A stretch of 46,149 nucleotides of DNA, from assembly GCA_018385315.1 (NCBI GenBank), contig JAHAZJ010000082.1, positions 1-46,149 on the forward strand. The letters are read 5' to 3'. This stretch comes from Treponema sp. GTDB lineage: Bacteria; Spirochaetota; Spirochaetia; Treponematales; Treponemataceae. The translations under genes were made by a program, and so were the position numbers. Below are positions 20,396 through 30,191 of this stretch, piece after piece. Each line of letters begins with the position of its first letter. Position 1 is the stretch's first letter. The notes under the pieces are model-generated. The model made no database searches. It was not told the origin of the DNA and saw only the letters and a list, made by a program, of their open reading frames with translations.

Positions 20396-21766
20396 TTATT
20401 TAGTTTCCAATCTTATTCTTGCTGCATTTGCGTGTCCATTAAGACCTTCAACATCACCAAGATAACCAGCAGCAACAGCACTTTTTACAGAACCATTTTT
20501 TGTATTATCAACTCGTAATGATGTAACAGTTTTTAAGAACATGCGAACACTTAAACCACCAGTAAATCTTGCAGAGCCAGAAGTTGGTAAAGTGTGATTA
20601 ATACCAGCCGCATAATCTCCAAAAACTTCTGCTGATGCGTGACCAATAAATAGGGAACCATAATTACACAAAGCATTCTGGAACTGATTTCTTAAATCAC
20701 CCTCTTCCATTGCAAGTTCAAGGTGTTCTGGAGCTTTTTTATTAGCAATTTCAACAGCCTGAGATAAATCTTCAACAACAATAATTTTTCCATAAGTATC
20801 TATACTCTGACGAGCAATTGCTTTTGTTGTTAATGTTTCCAACTGATTTTCAATCTGGTCGCTAACTTTATTTGCAAGTTCCATGCTGTCTGTAACAAGA
20901 ACACTCTGAGCAACAACATCATGTTCTGCCTGAGCAAGTAAATCTGCGGCAAGCCATTCTGGTTTTGCAGTTTTATCAGCAATAATAAGCACTTCTGTTG
21001 GACCTGCCACCATATCAATACCAACAGTACCGTAAACAGCTCTTTTTGCCGATGCAACAAATTTATTACCAGGACCTACAATAACATCCACCTTTGGAAT
21101 TGATGCAGTACCATAAGCCATAGCACCAATTGCCTGAGAACCACCAACGGCATAAAGATGATTTACTCCACAAATATATGCAGCAGCCATAATTCCTTCA
21201 TCTGCATAGGGTTTTCCACCCACAAAAGCTTTCCCAGAAATTCCACTACCAGATTTTCCTGCTTCAATTTTGTCATCTGGGTGAACTCTTGGAGGAGTAC
21301 ACATAATTACATTTTTAACTCCGGCGGCAATAGCTGGAGTAACAGTCATTATTACTGTAGAAACAAGGGGGAATCTTCCAGCTGGAACATAACAACCTGC
21401 AGTTTCAACAGGAATTGTTTTTTGTCCAGCAAAAATTCCACTTTCAATTTCTTCTTCAAAATCTGTAAATGTATTTCTCTGTAATTTAGCAAATTTAAGA
21501 GCTAAATCATGGGAATAAACAAGAGCATCATATATGTCTCTTTTCTGAATTCTAAGTTTTTCTGCAGCTGCTTTTAATTCTTCTTGTGGAACTTCAAAAG
21601 TTGCTGGAACTGCTACATCAAACTTATTTCCATAAATTCTTAATGCAGCATCACCTTTTGTACGAACTTCTTCAAGAACAGAAGTTACAACTTCATTTGA
21701 TTCTCCAAAAGTACGGCCCTGAAAAAATTCTGGTTCTATATCATTTAATTTTTGAATTTTTATCAT
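20396..21766 (-). CDS. hisD: Histidinol dehydrogenase
   Basis: VPGGR-like YVPAGRFPLVSTVIMT, DVIVGPGNKFVASAKRAVYGTVGIDMVAGPTEVLIIAD, AGINHTLPTSGSARFTGGL. Confidence 0.96.
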   Translation of the reverse strand: MIKIQKLNDIEPEFFQGRTFGESNEVVTSVLEEVRTKGDAALRIYGNKFDVAVPATFEVPQEELKAAAEKLRIQKRDIYDALVYSHDLALKFAKLQRNTFTDFEEEIESGIFAGQKTIPVETAGCYVPAGRFPLVSTVIMTVTPAIAAGVKNVIMCTPPRVHPDDKIEAGKSGSGISGKAFVGGKPYADEGIMAAAYICGVNHLYAVGGSQAIGAMAYGTASIPKVDVIVGPGNKFVASAKRAVYGTVGIDMVAGPTEVLIIADKTAKPEWLAADLLAQAEHDVVAQSVLVTDSMELANKVSDQIENQLETLTTKAIARQSIDTYGKIIVVEDLSQAVEIANKKAPEHLELAMEEGDLRNQFQNALCNYGSLFIGHASAEVFGDYAAGINHTLPTSGSARFTGGLSVRMFLKTVTSLRVDNTKNGSVKSAVAAGYLGDVEGLNGHANAARIRLETK

Positions 21767-23061
21767 TATTTCTCCTTGTGACGACGATCTAATTCGTCAA
21801 ATACATCTTTCCAAGTTACCCCTTCTTTATACATAAGAACATTCACAAAATAAAGCAAATCGGCAGCTTCCCAAATGACTTCATCTTTTCCATCTGCTTC
21901 ACAAAGTTCTTCTGCTTCTTCTTCAACCTTTTCGCGAACTCTTTTTGCATCAAGTGTTGCAGTATAGCTGCCAGGTTTTGGATTAGCAAATCTGTCTGCA
22001 ATTACATTATACAAACGGCCCATTGTAGAAGCTTCATCTGGTGCAGTTTTAAAACATGTCCATGAACCTGTATGGCAAGAAGGTCCAACAGGAATTACAG
22101 TTGCAAGAATACAATCTCTATCACAATCTGCACGAAGTCTTACAACTTCAAGGAAATTTCCACTTGTTTCACCTTTTGTCCACAGTTCCTTGCGAGAACG
22201 ACTGTAGAAAGTAAGTTTTTTACAATCGAAAGTTTTAAGTAAAGATTCTTTATTTGCATAAGCCTGCATAAGAACTTCTCCATTAACACTCTGGGCAATT
22301 ACAGGAATTAATGGTGATTTTTCAAAATCCATACAAGCAACAAAGGCATCATTAAGGGAAACTTTTCCTGTATAAAGAGCCATACCTAATTGTACATCAC
22401 AATGGATTTTTTCAAGAGCTGCAATTTCTTCTACAGACGAAACTCCACCTGCTGCAACAACACGGCAAGAAACAGCATCTCTTACCTGTTTTACATAATC
22501 CATGTTTGTACCCTGCATGCAGCCTTCTTTTTCAACACAAGTAAAAAGAAGCTCTGAACAGAATTTCTGAGCCTGTTTTGCACCTTCAACCAAAGGAATA
22601 TTAACAGTTTCTGTCCACCCCTTTACAGCAATTTTTCCATTGATTGCATCAACAGAAATAATAATTCTATCTTTACCAATTGCAGAAATAAGCTGGTTTA
22701 AGAATTCTTCATTAAGAACAGATTCCCCTTCTACAGGATTTGATTTCCAGGCAGCTGAGCCAATAATAACTTTTTCAGCACCAAGGGAAACAAGTTCTTT
22801 AGCTCGTTTTACACTTCTAATACCACCACCAGTTCGCACATTTCCATGATGGAGTAATGATTTTAATAAAGGTGTGTTAACAGTATTACCTTTTGCATCC
22901 ACATTACCTAAAGCTGCATCCAAGTCAATTACAGCAACTTCGCCATACATGTCAAACTGACGAATTAAATCTTCTGCATCATCACGCTGAAGAACTAATT
23001 CCTTACCATTTTTTAACTGAACAACATGTCCGTTTTTTAAGTCTATAGATGATATTACCAT
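21766..23061 (-). CDS. Trifunctional HisA-HisI-HisE fusion (ProFAR isomerase / PR-AMP cyclohydrolase / PR-ATP pyrophosphatase)
   Basis: N-terminal TIM barrel MVISSIDLKNGHVVQL...GGIRSV...GMALYTG; HisI SRKELWTKGETSGN...DCDRDCILATVIPVGPSCHTG; HisE VEEEAEELCEADGKDEVIWEAADLLYFVNVLM. Start moved to ATG at 23061 (tracked ORF extends to 23097). Stop overlaps the hisD start by 1 nt. Confidence 0.9.
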   Translation of the reverse strand: MVISSIDLKNGHVVQLKNGKELVLQRDDAEDLIRQFDMYGEVAVIDLDAALGNVDAKGNTVNTPLLKSLLHHGNVRTGGGIRSVKRAKELVSLGAEKVIIGSAAWKSNPVEGESVLNEEFLNQLISAIGKDRIIISVDAINGKIAVKGWTETVNIPLVEGAKQAQKFCSELLFTCVEKEGCMQGTNMDYVKQVRDAVSCRVVAAGGVSSVEEIAALEKIHCDVQLGMALYTGKVSLNDAFVACMDFEKSPLIPVIAQSVNGEVLMQAYANKESLLKTFDCKKLTFYSRSRKELWTKGETSGNFLEVVRLRADCDRDCILATVIPVGPSCHTGSWTCFKTAPDEASTMGRLYNVIADRFANPKPGSYTATLDAKRVREKVEEEAEELCEADGKDEVIWEAADLLYFVNVLMYKEGVTWKDVFDELDRRHKEK

Positions 23062-23120
23062 AACTTTTATTTTAGCAAATTTCATCACTTTATACAAATT
23101 TAAACAAATTGACTCTAGTT

Positions 23121-23163
23121 AAAAAAAAAGACTGCCGCAAAGGAGGATAAATCGGCAGTCTTT
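23121..23163 (-). terminator. Intrinsic terminator/attenuator-like hairpin upstream of the his genes
   Basis: Minus strand AAAGACTGCCG-ATTTATCCTCCTTTG-CGGCAGTCTTT followed by T-run (11-bp stem). Confidence 0.8.
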
Positions 23164-23315
23164 AAAGTAAAAACAAAATAGTAAAATAATTTTTTTTCGT
23201 ATTCCAAAAATATTCGTCGCTACAAGCACTTCACGTTATCGAATACACTAATAAAAGGACCATAGAAACAAAAGGTTACAAAAAAATTCAAAAAAAAAAT
23301 ATTTTTTTTTATGTT

Positions 23316-24620
23316 ATGAGTTATAATAAAGCTATGCAAAATTCATTTTATAGTGTTAGATGTACAGAAGATTCAAAAAAGTGGGAACAGTCAATTAAAA
23401 GAGAAATCCCAATTTATTCAAGAAACAATGATATTAGAACAGATTTTGAAAGAGACTACACCCGCATTCTTCATTGCGAGGCATATCGTCGTTTAAAACA
23501 TAAAACACAGGTTTTCTTTGCACCACACAACGATCATATTTGTACAAGAATGGAGCATGTGAATCATGTTGCTTCGGTTGCCTGTACAATTTCAAAATAC
23601 CTTGGTCTTAATGTTCAACTAGCAGAAGCAATTGCAACTGGTCATGATATTGGTCACGCACCCTTTGGACATCATGGTGAAGACTGTTTAAACAGACTGC
23701 TTGAACAAAAAGAAGGACATAATGCTCCAAAAAAAATCTGGCATGAACGAAATAGTCTTTTTTTTGCAGATTATATTGAATCATTACAAGATCCAAATGG
23801 AATATATCAGCCTTTAAATCTTACTTATGCTGTTCGTGATGGTTTAATATGTCATTGTGGAGAAATTGACCAGCAGGGAATTAAACCAAGAGATGAAGCC
23901 ATAGATTTATATTCTATGAAAAGGCCGGGCATTACACAACCTTATACTTGGGAAGGATGTGTTGTTAAAATTTCTGATAAAATAGCATATCTGGGGCGAG
24001 ATATTGAAGATGCAAGGGCATATCACATTCTAGATATGACATCCTACCGTGAATTAAGAGAAATTGTAGGCTCAACCTTGGGTTTTGAAAAAAAAGGTGC
24101 CCATGCTTTAAGAAGCGGTAAAGCGGTAAATACTACAGTTTTGATTAATGATTTGATTGTTGATTTGTGCGAGCAAAGTTCACCAGAAAAGGGATTAAGT
24201 TTTTCCGATGAATATTTTAAATTTATTCTTGAACTTAAAAAATTTAACTTTGCTCATATTTATAATCACTGGAGATTAAAAGAGTTCCAGATTTATGCTG
24301 AAAACATAATTAAAACAATTTTCAGAACATTACAAAAAACACATATGTTCGTAAAAAATGGACGAGTTGAACAGGCTTTACGATATTATCCAAATTTGTT
24401 TAATACTTTCGAAGACTGGCTCATTAAACACTCTAATTACAGACCTTACTCAGTTACAAAAATGAATTTTGAAGATAGAAAGCACATTCTTCATTATAAT
24501 ACACCTGTAATTTTTGATATAAATGATGAAGACTCTTTTACAAAATGTATTGTTGAATATATTTCTGGAATGACAGATCAGTTTGCAATTAAGATTTATG
24601 AAGAAATAATTACTTTCTAA
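23316..24620 (+). CDS. dgt: dGTP triphosphohydrolase (HD domain)
   Basis: FERDYTRILHCEAYRRLKHKTQVF, RMEHVNHVASVACTIS, GHDIGHAPFGHHGE. Start could be ATG at 23316 or 23334. Confidence 0.93.
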   Translation: MSYNKAMQNSFYSVRCTEDSKKWEQSIKREIPIYSRNNDIRTDFERDYTRILHCEAYRRLKHKTQVFFAPHNDHICTRMEHVNHVASVACTISKYLGLNVQLAEAIATGHDIGHAPFGHHGEDCLNRLLEQKEGHNAPKKIWHERNSLFFADYIESLQDPNGIYQPLNLTYAVRDGLICHCGEIDQQGIKPRDEAIDLYSMKRPGITQPYTWEGCVVKISDKIAYLGRDIEDARAYHILDMTSYRELREIVGSTLGFEKKGAHALRSGKAVNTTVLINDLIVDLCEQSSPEKGLSFSDEYFKFILELKKFNFAHIYNHWRLKEFQIYAENIIKTIFRTLQKTHMFVKNGRVEQALRYYPNLFNTFEDWLIKHSNYRPYSVTKMNFEDRKHILHYNTPVIFDINDEDSFTKCIVEYISGMTDQFAIKIYEEIITF

Positions 24621-26520
24621 GTAATTCCAGACAGGAGTCTTCACTAACAGGGCGACTATACAAGAAGCCCTGAATATAATCAACACCGGCATTTTTAACC
24701 TGCTCATCCTGGTTTTCTGTCTCAACCCCTTCAACAAGAACTTTTAATCCTGCACCTTTAAAAGTACTTACAAGATTTGCGAACAAGTCATAATTTTTTG
24801 TGGAATTTTCCATTGCAAGAACAAGAGAACGATCCATTTTTACAGTAGAAAATGGTAGTCCAACAACATTTGCAAGATTTGAATATCCGTTGCCAAAATC
24901 ATCAAGGTAAAATTTTACACCAGCCTGAGCAAGGTCTGTCATATTTTTTGCAACAAGTTCAAAATTTTCAATAAAAATACTTTCTGTTATTTCCATAATA
25001 ATATTTGATGGATCCAGCCCAAATTTTGCAATAGTATCAAGAACATGATTTACAATGCCAGGATTTGTCATCTGATAAACTGAAAAGTTAATTGAAACGG
25101 CATTAACTACACCTCTATTATCAGAAATAAATTTACATATCTTTTCAAAAGCCACATTTCCTAGCTTTTCAATCAATCCTTTTTTTTCAGCAACTACAAC
25201 AAATTCTGCAGGAGAAATATCTCCCATTTCAGTTCCTGTTAATCTGGAAAGAGCTTCCATGTACATAAAGCGGCCATCAGACACACTATAAATTGGTTGA
25301 TAGTTAATATTAAATTGATTTGAATCCAGACGCAATTCTCTTTTAAGAATTTCATATATTTTATTCTGTCTTTCCAAATCAGCAAGAACACTATCATCAC
25401 AAATCTGTAATGTTTTTTTACCTTTCACCTTAGCTTTTATTAAAAGATTGTTAATAATTGTTTTTACAGTGCTGTAATTCTTTTGACCTTTATCAAAAGC
25501 TACTGCAGCTCCATAATATTCAACTGGAACTGGTACTTTTAATTGTCCTGAAGCATATAATTCATCAAAAAATACCTTTAATGATTCATATTTTTCTTCC
25601 AATTCTTCTTCTGTATTAACAATTGCAGCAAAACTATTCACTGTATAATAGGCATAATCAAAAGTTCGCTGGAATTTTCTTCCAATTAATAACAACAAAG
25701 AGTTAAAATCTGTTGAAGAAAGATTGTTCTGATAAATTGAAATATTTTCAATAGAAAGCACAAACAAAACACCTTTTGTATTTTTTAACTGAATGTGTTT
25801 TTCTAATTTATGTTGACTCATCAATCCTGTTACTAAATCAAAATCCAGCATATCAGATTGAATTGTAAGATAACAAAGCAAAAGAGCAGCAAGTGATGAT
25901 GTTCCTGTAAGCAACACCTTTGGTAATACAAATTGTATACACAAAATACTAATACCAATTACAGGATAAAGCATCATTGTAATACACAATCTTTTTGCAA
26001 GATGTTTTCTATGAGAAATAAGAGTCACTTCAATTATAATCATGTAAAAAATAGAAAGAACATAAGTGATGTTTTTTAATGGCCCTTTCTGATATCCATT
26101 TATCTGATCAATATGGAAAATCCAACCAGTTTTTAAATTTACAAGCAACAAAATCAAGTAAAGAAGATACACTATCATTGTAATATGGTGTGCAATTGTT
26201 TTTCTGCCGGAAAAAGCTAATTCCAGAGAATACCCGGTTAAACACAAAGGAATAAAAATTAATGAAGCATAAAATAAACTTTGAATAATCAGTGATACAG
26301 TTGGATTAACAACAGAATAATATGATGTACAGAAAACTGAAACAACATCAAATGCCGCCGCACAAAAACAGCCAAAAACTGCATATAAAAACAGTCTATG
26401 CTTTCTCTCATAGGGAGAAAAAGATGTAAAAACATTGTATAAAAGTATACCGGAGAAAAGAACTGTTATCATTTCCCCAAAAATATAATAATCAAGTTTA
26501 TCAAATATCATAAAACACAA
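24610..26520 (-). CDS. Membrane-bound EAL-domain cyclic-di-GMP phosphodiesterase with degenerate GGDEF region
   Basis: N-terminal hydrophobic spans; MEALSRL, IIMEITES, YLDDFGNGYSNL, VKMDRSLV, VEGVETENQ retained. Overlaps convergent dgt by 11 nt. Confidence 0.9.
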   Translation of the reverse strand: MCFMIFDKLDYYIFGEMITVLFSGILLYNVFTSFSPYERKHRLFLYAVFGCFCAAAFDVVSVFCTSYYSVVNPTVSLIIQSLFYASLIFIPLCLTGYSLELAFSGRKTIAHHITMIVYLLYLILLLVNLKTGWIFHIDQINGYQKGPLKNITYVLSIFYMIIIEVTLISHRKHLAKRLCITMMLYPVIGISILCIQFVLPKVLLTGTSSLAALLLCYLTIQSDMLDFDLVTGLMSQHKLEKHIQLKNTKGVLFVLSIENISIYQNNLSSTDFNSLLLLIGRKFQRTFDYAYYTVNSFAAIVNTEEELEEKYESLKVFFDELYASGQLKVPVPVEYYGAAVAFDKGQKNYSTVKTIINNLLIKAKVKGKKTLQICDDSVLADLERQNKIYEILKRELRLDSNQFNINYQPIYSVSDGRFMYMEALSRLTGTEMGDISPAEFVVVAEKKGLIEKLGNVAFEKICKFISDNRGVVNAVSINFSVYQMTNPGIVNHVLDTIAKFGLDPSNIIMEITESIFIENFELVAKNMTDLAQAGVKFYLDDFGNGYSNLANVVGLPFSTVKMDRSLVLAMENSTKNYDLFANLVSTFKGAGLKVLVEGVETENQDEQVKNAGVDYIQGFLYSRPVSEDSCLELLRK

Positions 26521-26583
26521 ACTACCCTTAAGAAAACTTTTATATTATATCTTTTTTTAATATATCTATTTTACACCACAAAT

Positions 26584-29118
26584 CTAATTAAGTAAAACAT
26601 AAGTTTTACCTGCACCACCATCTTCTGCAGGTGCAAAATTAAATTCCTTTACAACAGGACAATTTGAAAGATAATCTTTTACTGCCTGCTGCAGAACTCC
26701 ATCTCCCTTTCCATGAATTACACTAAATTGAAGAAAATTATTTAAAACACAAAGATCTATTTGTCTTTCCAGTGCCTTTATTGCTTCATCGGCATGCATT
26801 CCAAGAAGGCGCAATTCAAAAACTGGTCTAAGAGTATCTTTTTCTATAATAAAATCAGTTCCTGCATCATATCCAGCCAATTCATAAGAAACAGAAGGAG
26901 ACAGGTTTTCTGATTTTCTGATAAGCTTTAAGTCTTTTTGCTTCATAGACATTTTTAAACTACCAAACTGAACTTGCCAGACACCTTTTCTTTCTTCTTT
27001 TACAAGCACACCCTGGTTCTGATTATTTCCGGCAATAACAAAAGCTCCTTCTTTAAAAACAAGAGGTTCAACATTATTATCACTCCCTCTTTCACCCACT
27101 TGTCCCTGAAAATTAGAGGTAGCAGTTTTTAAGGCCTCTGCATTGCTCATTTTCTTCTTTGTCTTTTTATTTGAAGAAGGAACTGTTTTTTGTTTTGCAA
27201 TTTCCTTTGCAAATTCCTCTTCTGCTTTTACAAGTTTAACTTCTTCTTCTTCAAATTTCTGCTCAAATCGTTTTGTATCAGCTTCCAATTCAGAAATAAA
27301 TTGTTTTACTGCCAAAGTCTTTTCTCTTGTAACTTCCCCTTCTTTTAATGTACGCACAAGATTTTCCAGTTGCCGGCGGCTATGAATTAAAAAGTCATTT
27401 AATTCCTGTTGTTTTCCTTCCTTTAAGTTATGCTCTTTTTTTCTCAATTCCAGTTCTTTTTCTTTAAGACGGAAAGATTTTTCCAATACCTGTTTTTTTT
27501 CACTTTCTGCGGCTTTCTGAACTTTATTCAACTCAATATGCTTACGATTCAATCCACGAATTAAAGCAGAAACATCTGCCTGTTCTGTGGCAATATAATT
27601 ACGGGCTGCTTTTACAATTGCAGTTGGCAATCCATTTTTTTGAGCAATATCAAGGGCATGACTTTCTCCTGGAACACCCATTAAAAGATGATATGATGGA
27701 GAAAGGGTATTTGTATCAAATTCAACACTGGCATTAATACATGCAGGATTTGTGTACCCATAATTTTTTAAAATTCCCTGATGTGTAGTTACAAGAACAA
27801 ATGCTTTTTCTTCTATTAATTTATCAAGAACAGCCATAGAAATTGCAGTCCCTTCCTGAGGATCAGTTCCGCTTCCTAATTCATCAAGTAAAACAAGGGT
27901 TGTGGAATTTGCTTTATTAACTGCCTGGGCAATATTTTTCATATGTCCGCTAAAGGTGGAAAGACTTTGATCCAAAGACTGGTCATCTCCAATATCTGCA
28001 TAGATATCTGTAAAAACAGGTAACCGGGAACCTTCTCCAGCTGGAATAGGAAATCCTGTTTGATTAAGCATGGCAAAAAGAGCAAAGGTCTTTAAAGAAA
28101 CAGTTTTACCACCTGTATTAGGACCGGTAATTATTAAAATATTTTTACCGGTCATAAAACGAATATCAATTGGAACGGCTTTATCCCCAAGTAGCGGATG
28201 ACGTGCTTGAGAAAGCAAGGGAGGTTCACCAGCACAGGGCAGAGCATACACACAATTGTGCTCATTTCCCCATCGGGCAGCAGCAAGAGTCTGATCTAAT
28301 AATTCCATTATTGGCAAAGCTGTTTTAAAATCTGGAATGCTTGGCTGAAGACTCAAAGTAAGTTCTGTTAAAATCCGTTTTATAACCTGCTGTAATTCAT
28401 GTTCTTTTTGAACCAGATCATTACTACAACGCACTGCCGCTTCTGGTTCAATATAAACAGTTTGGGCAGACTGACTTACTTCGTGAATAATGCCAGGAAT
28501 TCTATTCTGCTGATTTGATTTTACTGCCAGCACCTGTCTTCCGTTTCTTAAAACAGGAACATTAGATTCCAGCACAGTAGAAAGTTTCTGATCCGAAGTA
28601 AATCCCTGCATGATTGTTTTGATTTTTGCATTAAGACTGGCAATTGCTTTTCTTATGGCAGAAATTTCAGGTAAATCCCGAAGCTCTCCATCTGGAGTAA
28701 TAATTCTAAAAATCTTTTTTTCAGTTTCTTCCATATCAGGAAGTTTTTCTGTTTCTTCTGGGAGCAGTTTTAATTTTAAATCTACTTTGTGAAATTCAAT
28801 ACCTTCCTTTACTTTTTTAACACTTAAAACAAACTGTCCTAAAAAATGCACTTGTTCTAAAGTAAGAGCCGCCCCCTTTGTTTTAATAATTGCATACAGG
28901 GAATGAATTGGCTCCCATCCAGACAAAGGACTTGAATGAGTTGTATGCAGATATTCAACCCATTCCCGACTCATATTTTTTAAATGTTCAATTTCTTTGT
29001 GATTAGTTAAAGGTTCTTTCTTTAATAGAATTTCCTTTGCTTCTTCAGAAACACAATAACCTGCAACTTCATCACGAATTCTAAAATAATCAATTTCGTT
29101 TAAAGCTTTTGTATTCAT
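26584..29118 (-). CDS. mutS2: MutS2-family ATPase with C-terminal Smr domain
   Basis: ITGPNTGGKTVSLKTFALFAMLNQTGFPIPA; LLDELGSGTDPQEG; C-terminal FSVIHGKGDGVLQQAVKDYL. Confidence 0.95.
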   Translation of the reverse strand: MNTKALNEIDYFRIRDEVAGYCVSEEAKEILLKKEPLTNHKEIEHLKNMSREWVEYLHTTHSSPLSGWEPIHSLYAIIKTKGAALTLEQVHFLGQFVLSVKKVKEGIEFHKVDLKLKLLPEETEKLPDMEETEKKIFRIITPDGELRDLPEISAIRKAIASLNAKIKTIMQGFTSDQKLSTVLESNVPVLRNGRQVLAVKSNQQNRIPGIIHEVSQSAQTVYIEPEAAVRCSNDLVQKEHELQQVIKRILTELTLSLQPSIPDFKTALPIMELLDQTLAAARWGNEHNCVYALPCAGEPPLLSQARHPLLGDKAVPIDIRFMTGKNILIITGPNTGGKTVSLKTFALFAMLNQTGFPIPAGEGSRLPVFTDIYADIGDDQSLDQSLSTFSGHMKNIAQAVNKANSTTLVLLDELGSGTDPQEGTAISMAVLDKLIEEKAFVLVTTHQGILKNYGYTNPACINASVEFDTNTLSPSYHLLMGVPGESHALDIAQKNGLPTAIVKAARNYIATEQADVSALIRGLNRKHIELNKVQKAAESEKKQVLEKSFRLKEKELELRKKEHNLKEGKQQELNDFLIHSRRQLENLVRTLKEGEVTREKTLAVKQFISELEADTKRFEQKFEEEEVKLVKAEEEFAKEIAKQKTVPSSNKKTKKKMSNAEALKTATSNFQGQVGERGSDNNVEPLVFKEGAFVIAGNNQNQGVLVKEERKGVWQVQFGSLKMSMKQKDLKLIRKSENLSPSVSYELAGYDAGTDFIIEKDTLRPVFELRLLGMHADEAIKALERQIDLCVLNNFLQFSVIHGKGDGVLQQAVKDYLSNCPVVKEFNFAPAEDGGAGKTYVLLN

Positions 29119-29155
29119 AATTTTAATATTGGGGTTTATACCCTACATTTGACTA

Positions 29156-30145
29156 TTAATCTTCCCAGGAACCTGTTCTAATTTCGTTGCTAATTCTTGA
29201 CCAGCTGTCGTATCTTTCTTCTGTAATTTTTCCTTCTTCAACGGCCTGGCGAACAGCACATTCAGGTTCTGTAAGATGTTTACAATTGAGACCAAATTTG
29301 CATTTTCCCACAAATGGCTCAAACTCTCTAAAGTAAAGGGCTAAATCATCTGCTTCAATATCATCAAGAACAAAACGTCTGATTCCTGGTGTATCAATAA
29401 TGTTTGCTTTTCTGCCTTGTACACCTTCTGTTAAAGTTTCATTCAAAGTAAGATGAATTAACGTTCCTTTTGTTGTAGTGTGACTTCCTCTTCCATATTT
29501 TTTAGAAAGACTTCCCGTTCGTAATACACAGGAATTATCCATTACATTAATTAAACTGGATTTTCCAACCCCTGACTGTCCCACAAAAGCCGAAAGATGA
29601 TTCTCCAGCAATTCTGCAAATTCGGTCATTCCTTCACCTGTTTTTGCAGAAAGCCTAAGCACTTTATATCCTAAATCTTCCCAAATAGTTAAACGCTTTT
29701 CTATTTCTTCGTATTCTTCCTGTCGGCCATCTTCCTGCATTTTTTCTGCAAGATCCCATTTGTTACAAATAACAATAGGAGTAATTCCCTGGTGCTCAGC
29801 TTGAGCAAGAGCCCTGTCTGTAAAGCGAGGACGGAAAGGAGGTTCATCTGGAGTTGTAACAAGAATTAAATAATCAAGGTTACTTGCTAAAAGCTGAGGA
29901 CATCTCCCCTTTACATTCCAGCGCAAAAAAGTATTTTTTCTTGGTTCCAATGAAAGAATCTGTCCTTTTGCATCATTAAGAGGATCAACTTCAATTTCTA
30001 CAATATCACCTGGAGCTAAAGGATTATAAAACTGTTTATCAGATTTTAAAACCTTCCCCTTAATTGTACAGTTTCGAGTAACTTCATCATCACATTCAAC
30101 AGTAAACAGATTATTAGTTCCTGCAATAATTAATCCTTTCATCAT
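29156..30145 (-). CDS. rsgA: Ribosome small-subunit-dependent GTPase A
   Basis: FVGQSGVGKSSLINV, GRGSHTTTKGTLIHL, IIDTPGIRRF; C-terminal Cys/His zinc cluster. Confidence 0.95.
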   Translation of the reverse strand: MMKGLIIAGTNNLFTVECDDEVTRNCTIKGKVLKSDKQFYNPLAPGDIVEIEVDPLNDAKGQILSLEPRKNTFLRWNVKGRCPQLLASNLDYLILVTTPDEPPFRPRFTDRALAQAEHQGITPIVICNKWDLAEKMQEDGRQEEYEEIEKRLTIWEDLGYKVLRLSAKTGEGMTEFAELLENHLSAFVGQSGVGKSSLINVMDNSCVLRTGSLSKKYGRGSHTTTKGTLIHLTLNETLTEGVQGRKANIIDTPGIRRFVLDDIEADDLALYFREFEPFVGKCKFGLNCKHLTEPECAVRQAVEEGKITEERYDSWSRISNEIRTGSWED

Positions 30146-30191
30146 ACCTCGTTATCTAATCCTGATTCCTACTTCCCAATTCCTAATTTTT

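Noticed and set aside
23290-23310. A10-TA-T9 palindrome upstream of dgt as a regulatory element
   Set aside because: Could be simple AT-tract sequence in an AT-rich intergenic region; no independent support.
23119-23315. T-box or classical His leader-peptide attenuator
   Set aside because: No T-box consensus and no run of His codons; the short possible peptide MVLLLVYSIT has none. Only a terminator hairpin is supported.
24610-24620. Overlap of dgt and EAL genes as a frameshift or fusion
   Set aside because: Convergent genes with an 11-nt overlap of termini; both proteins look complete.
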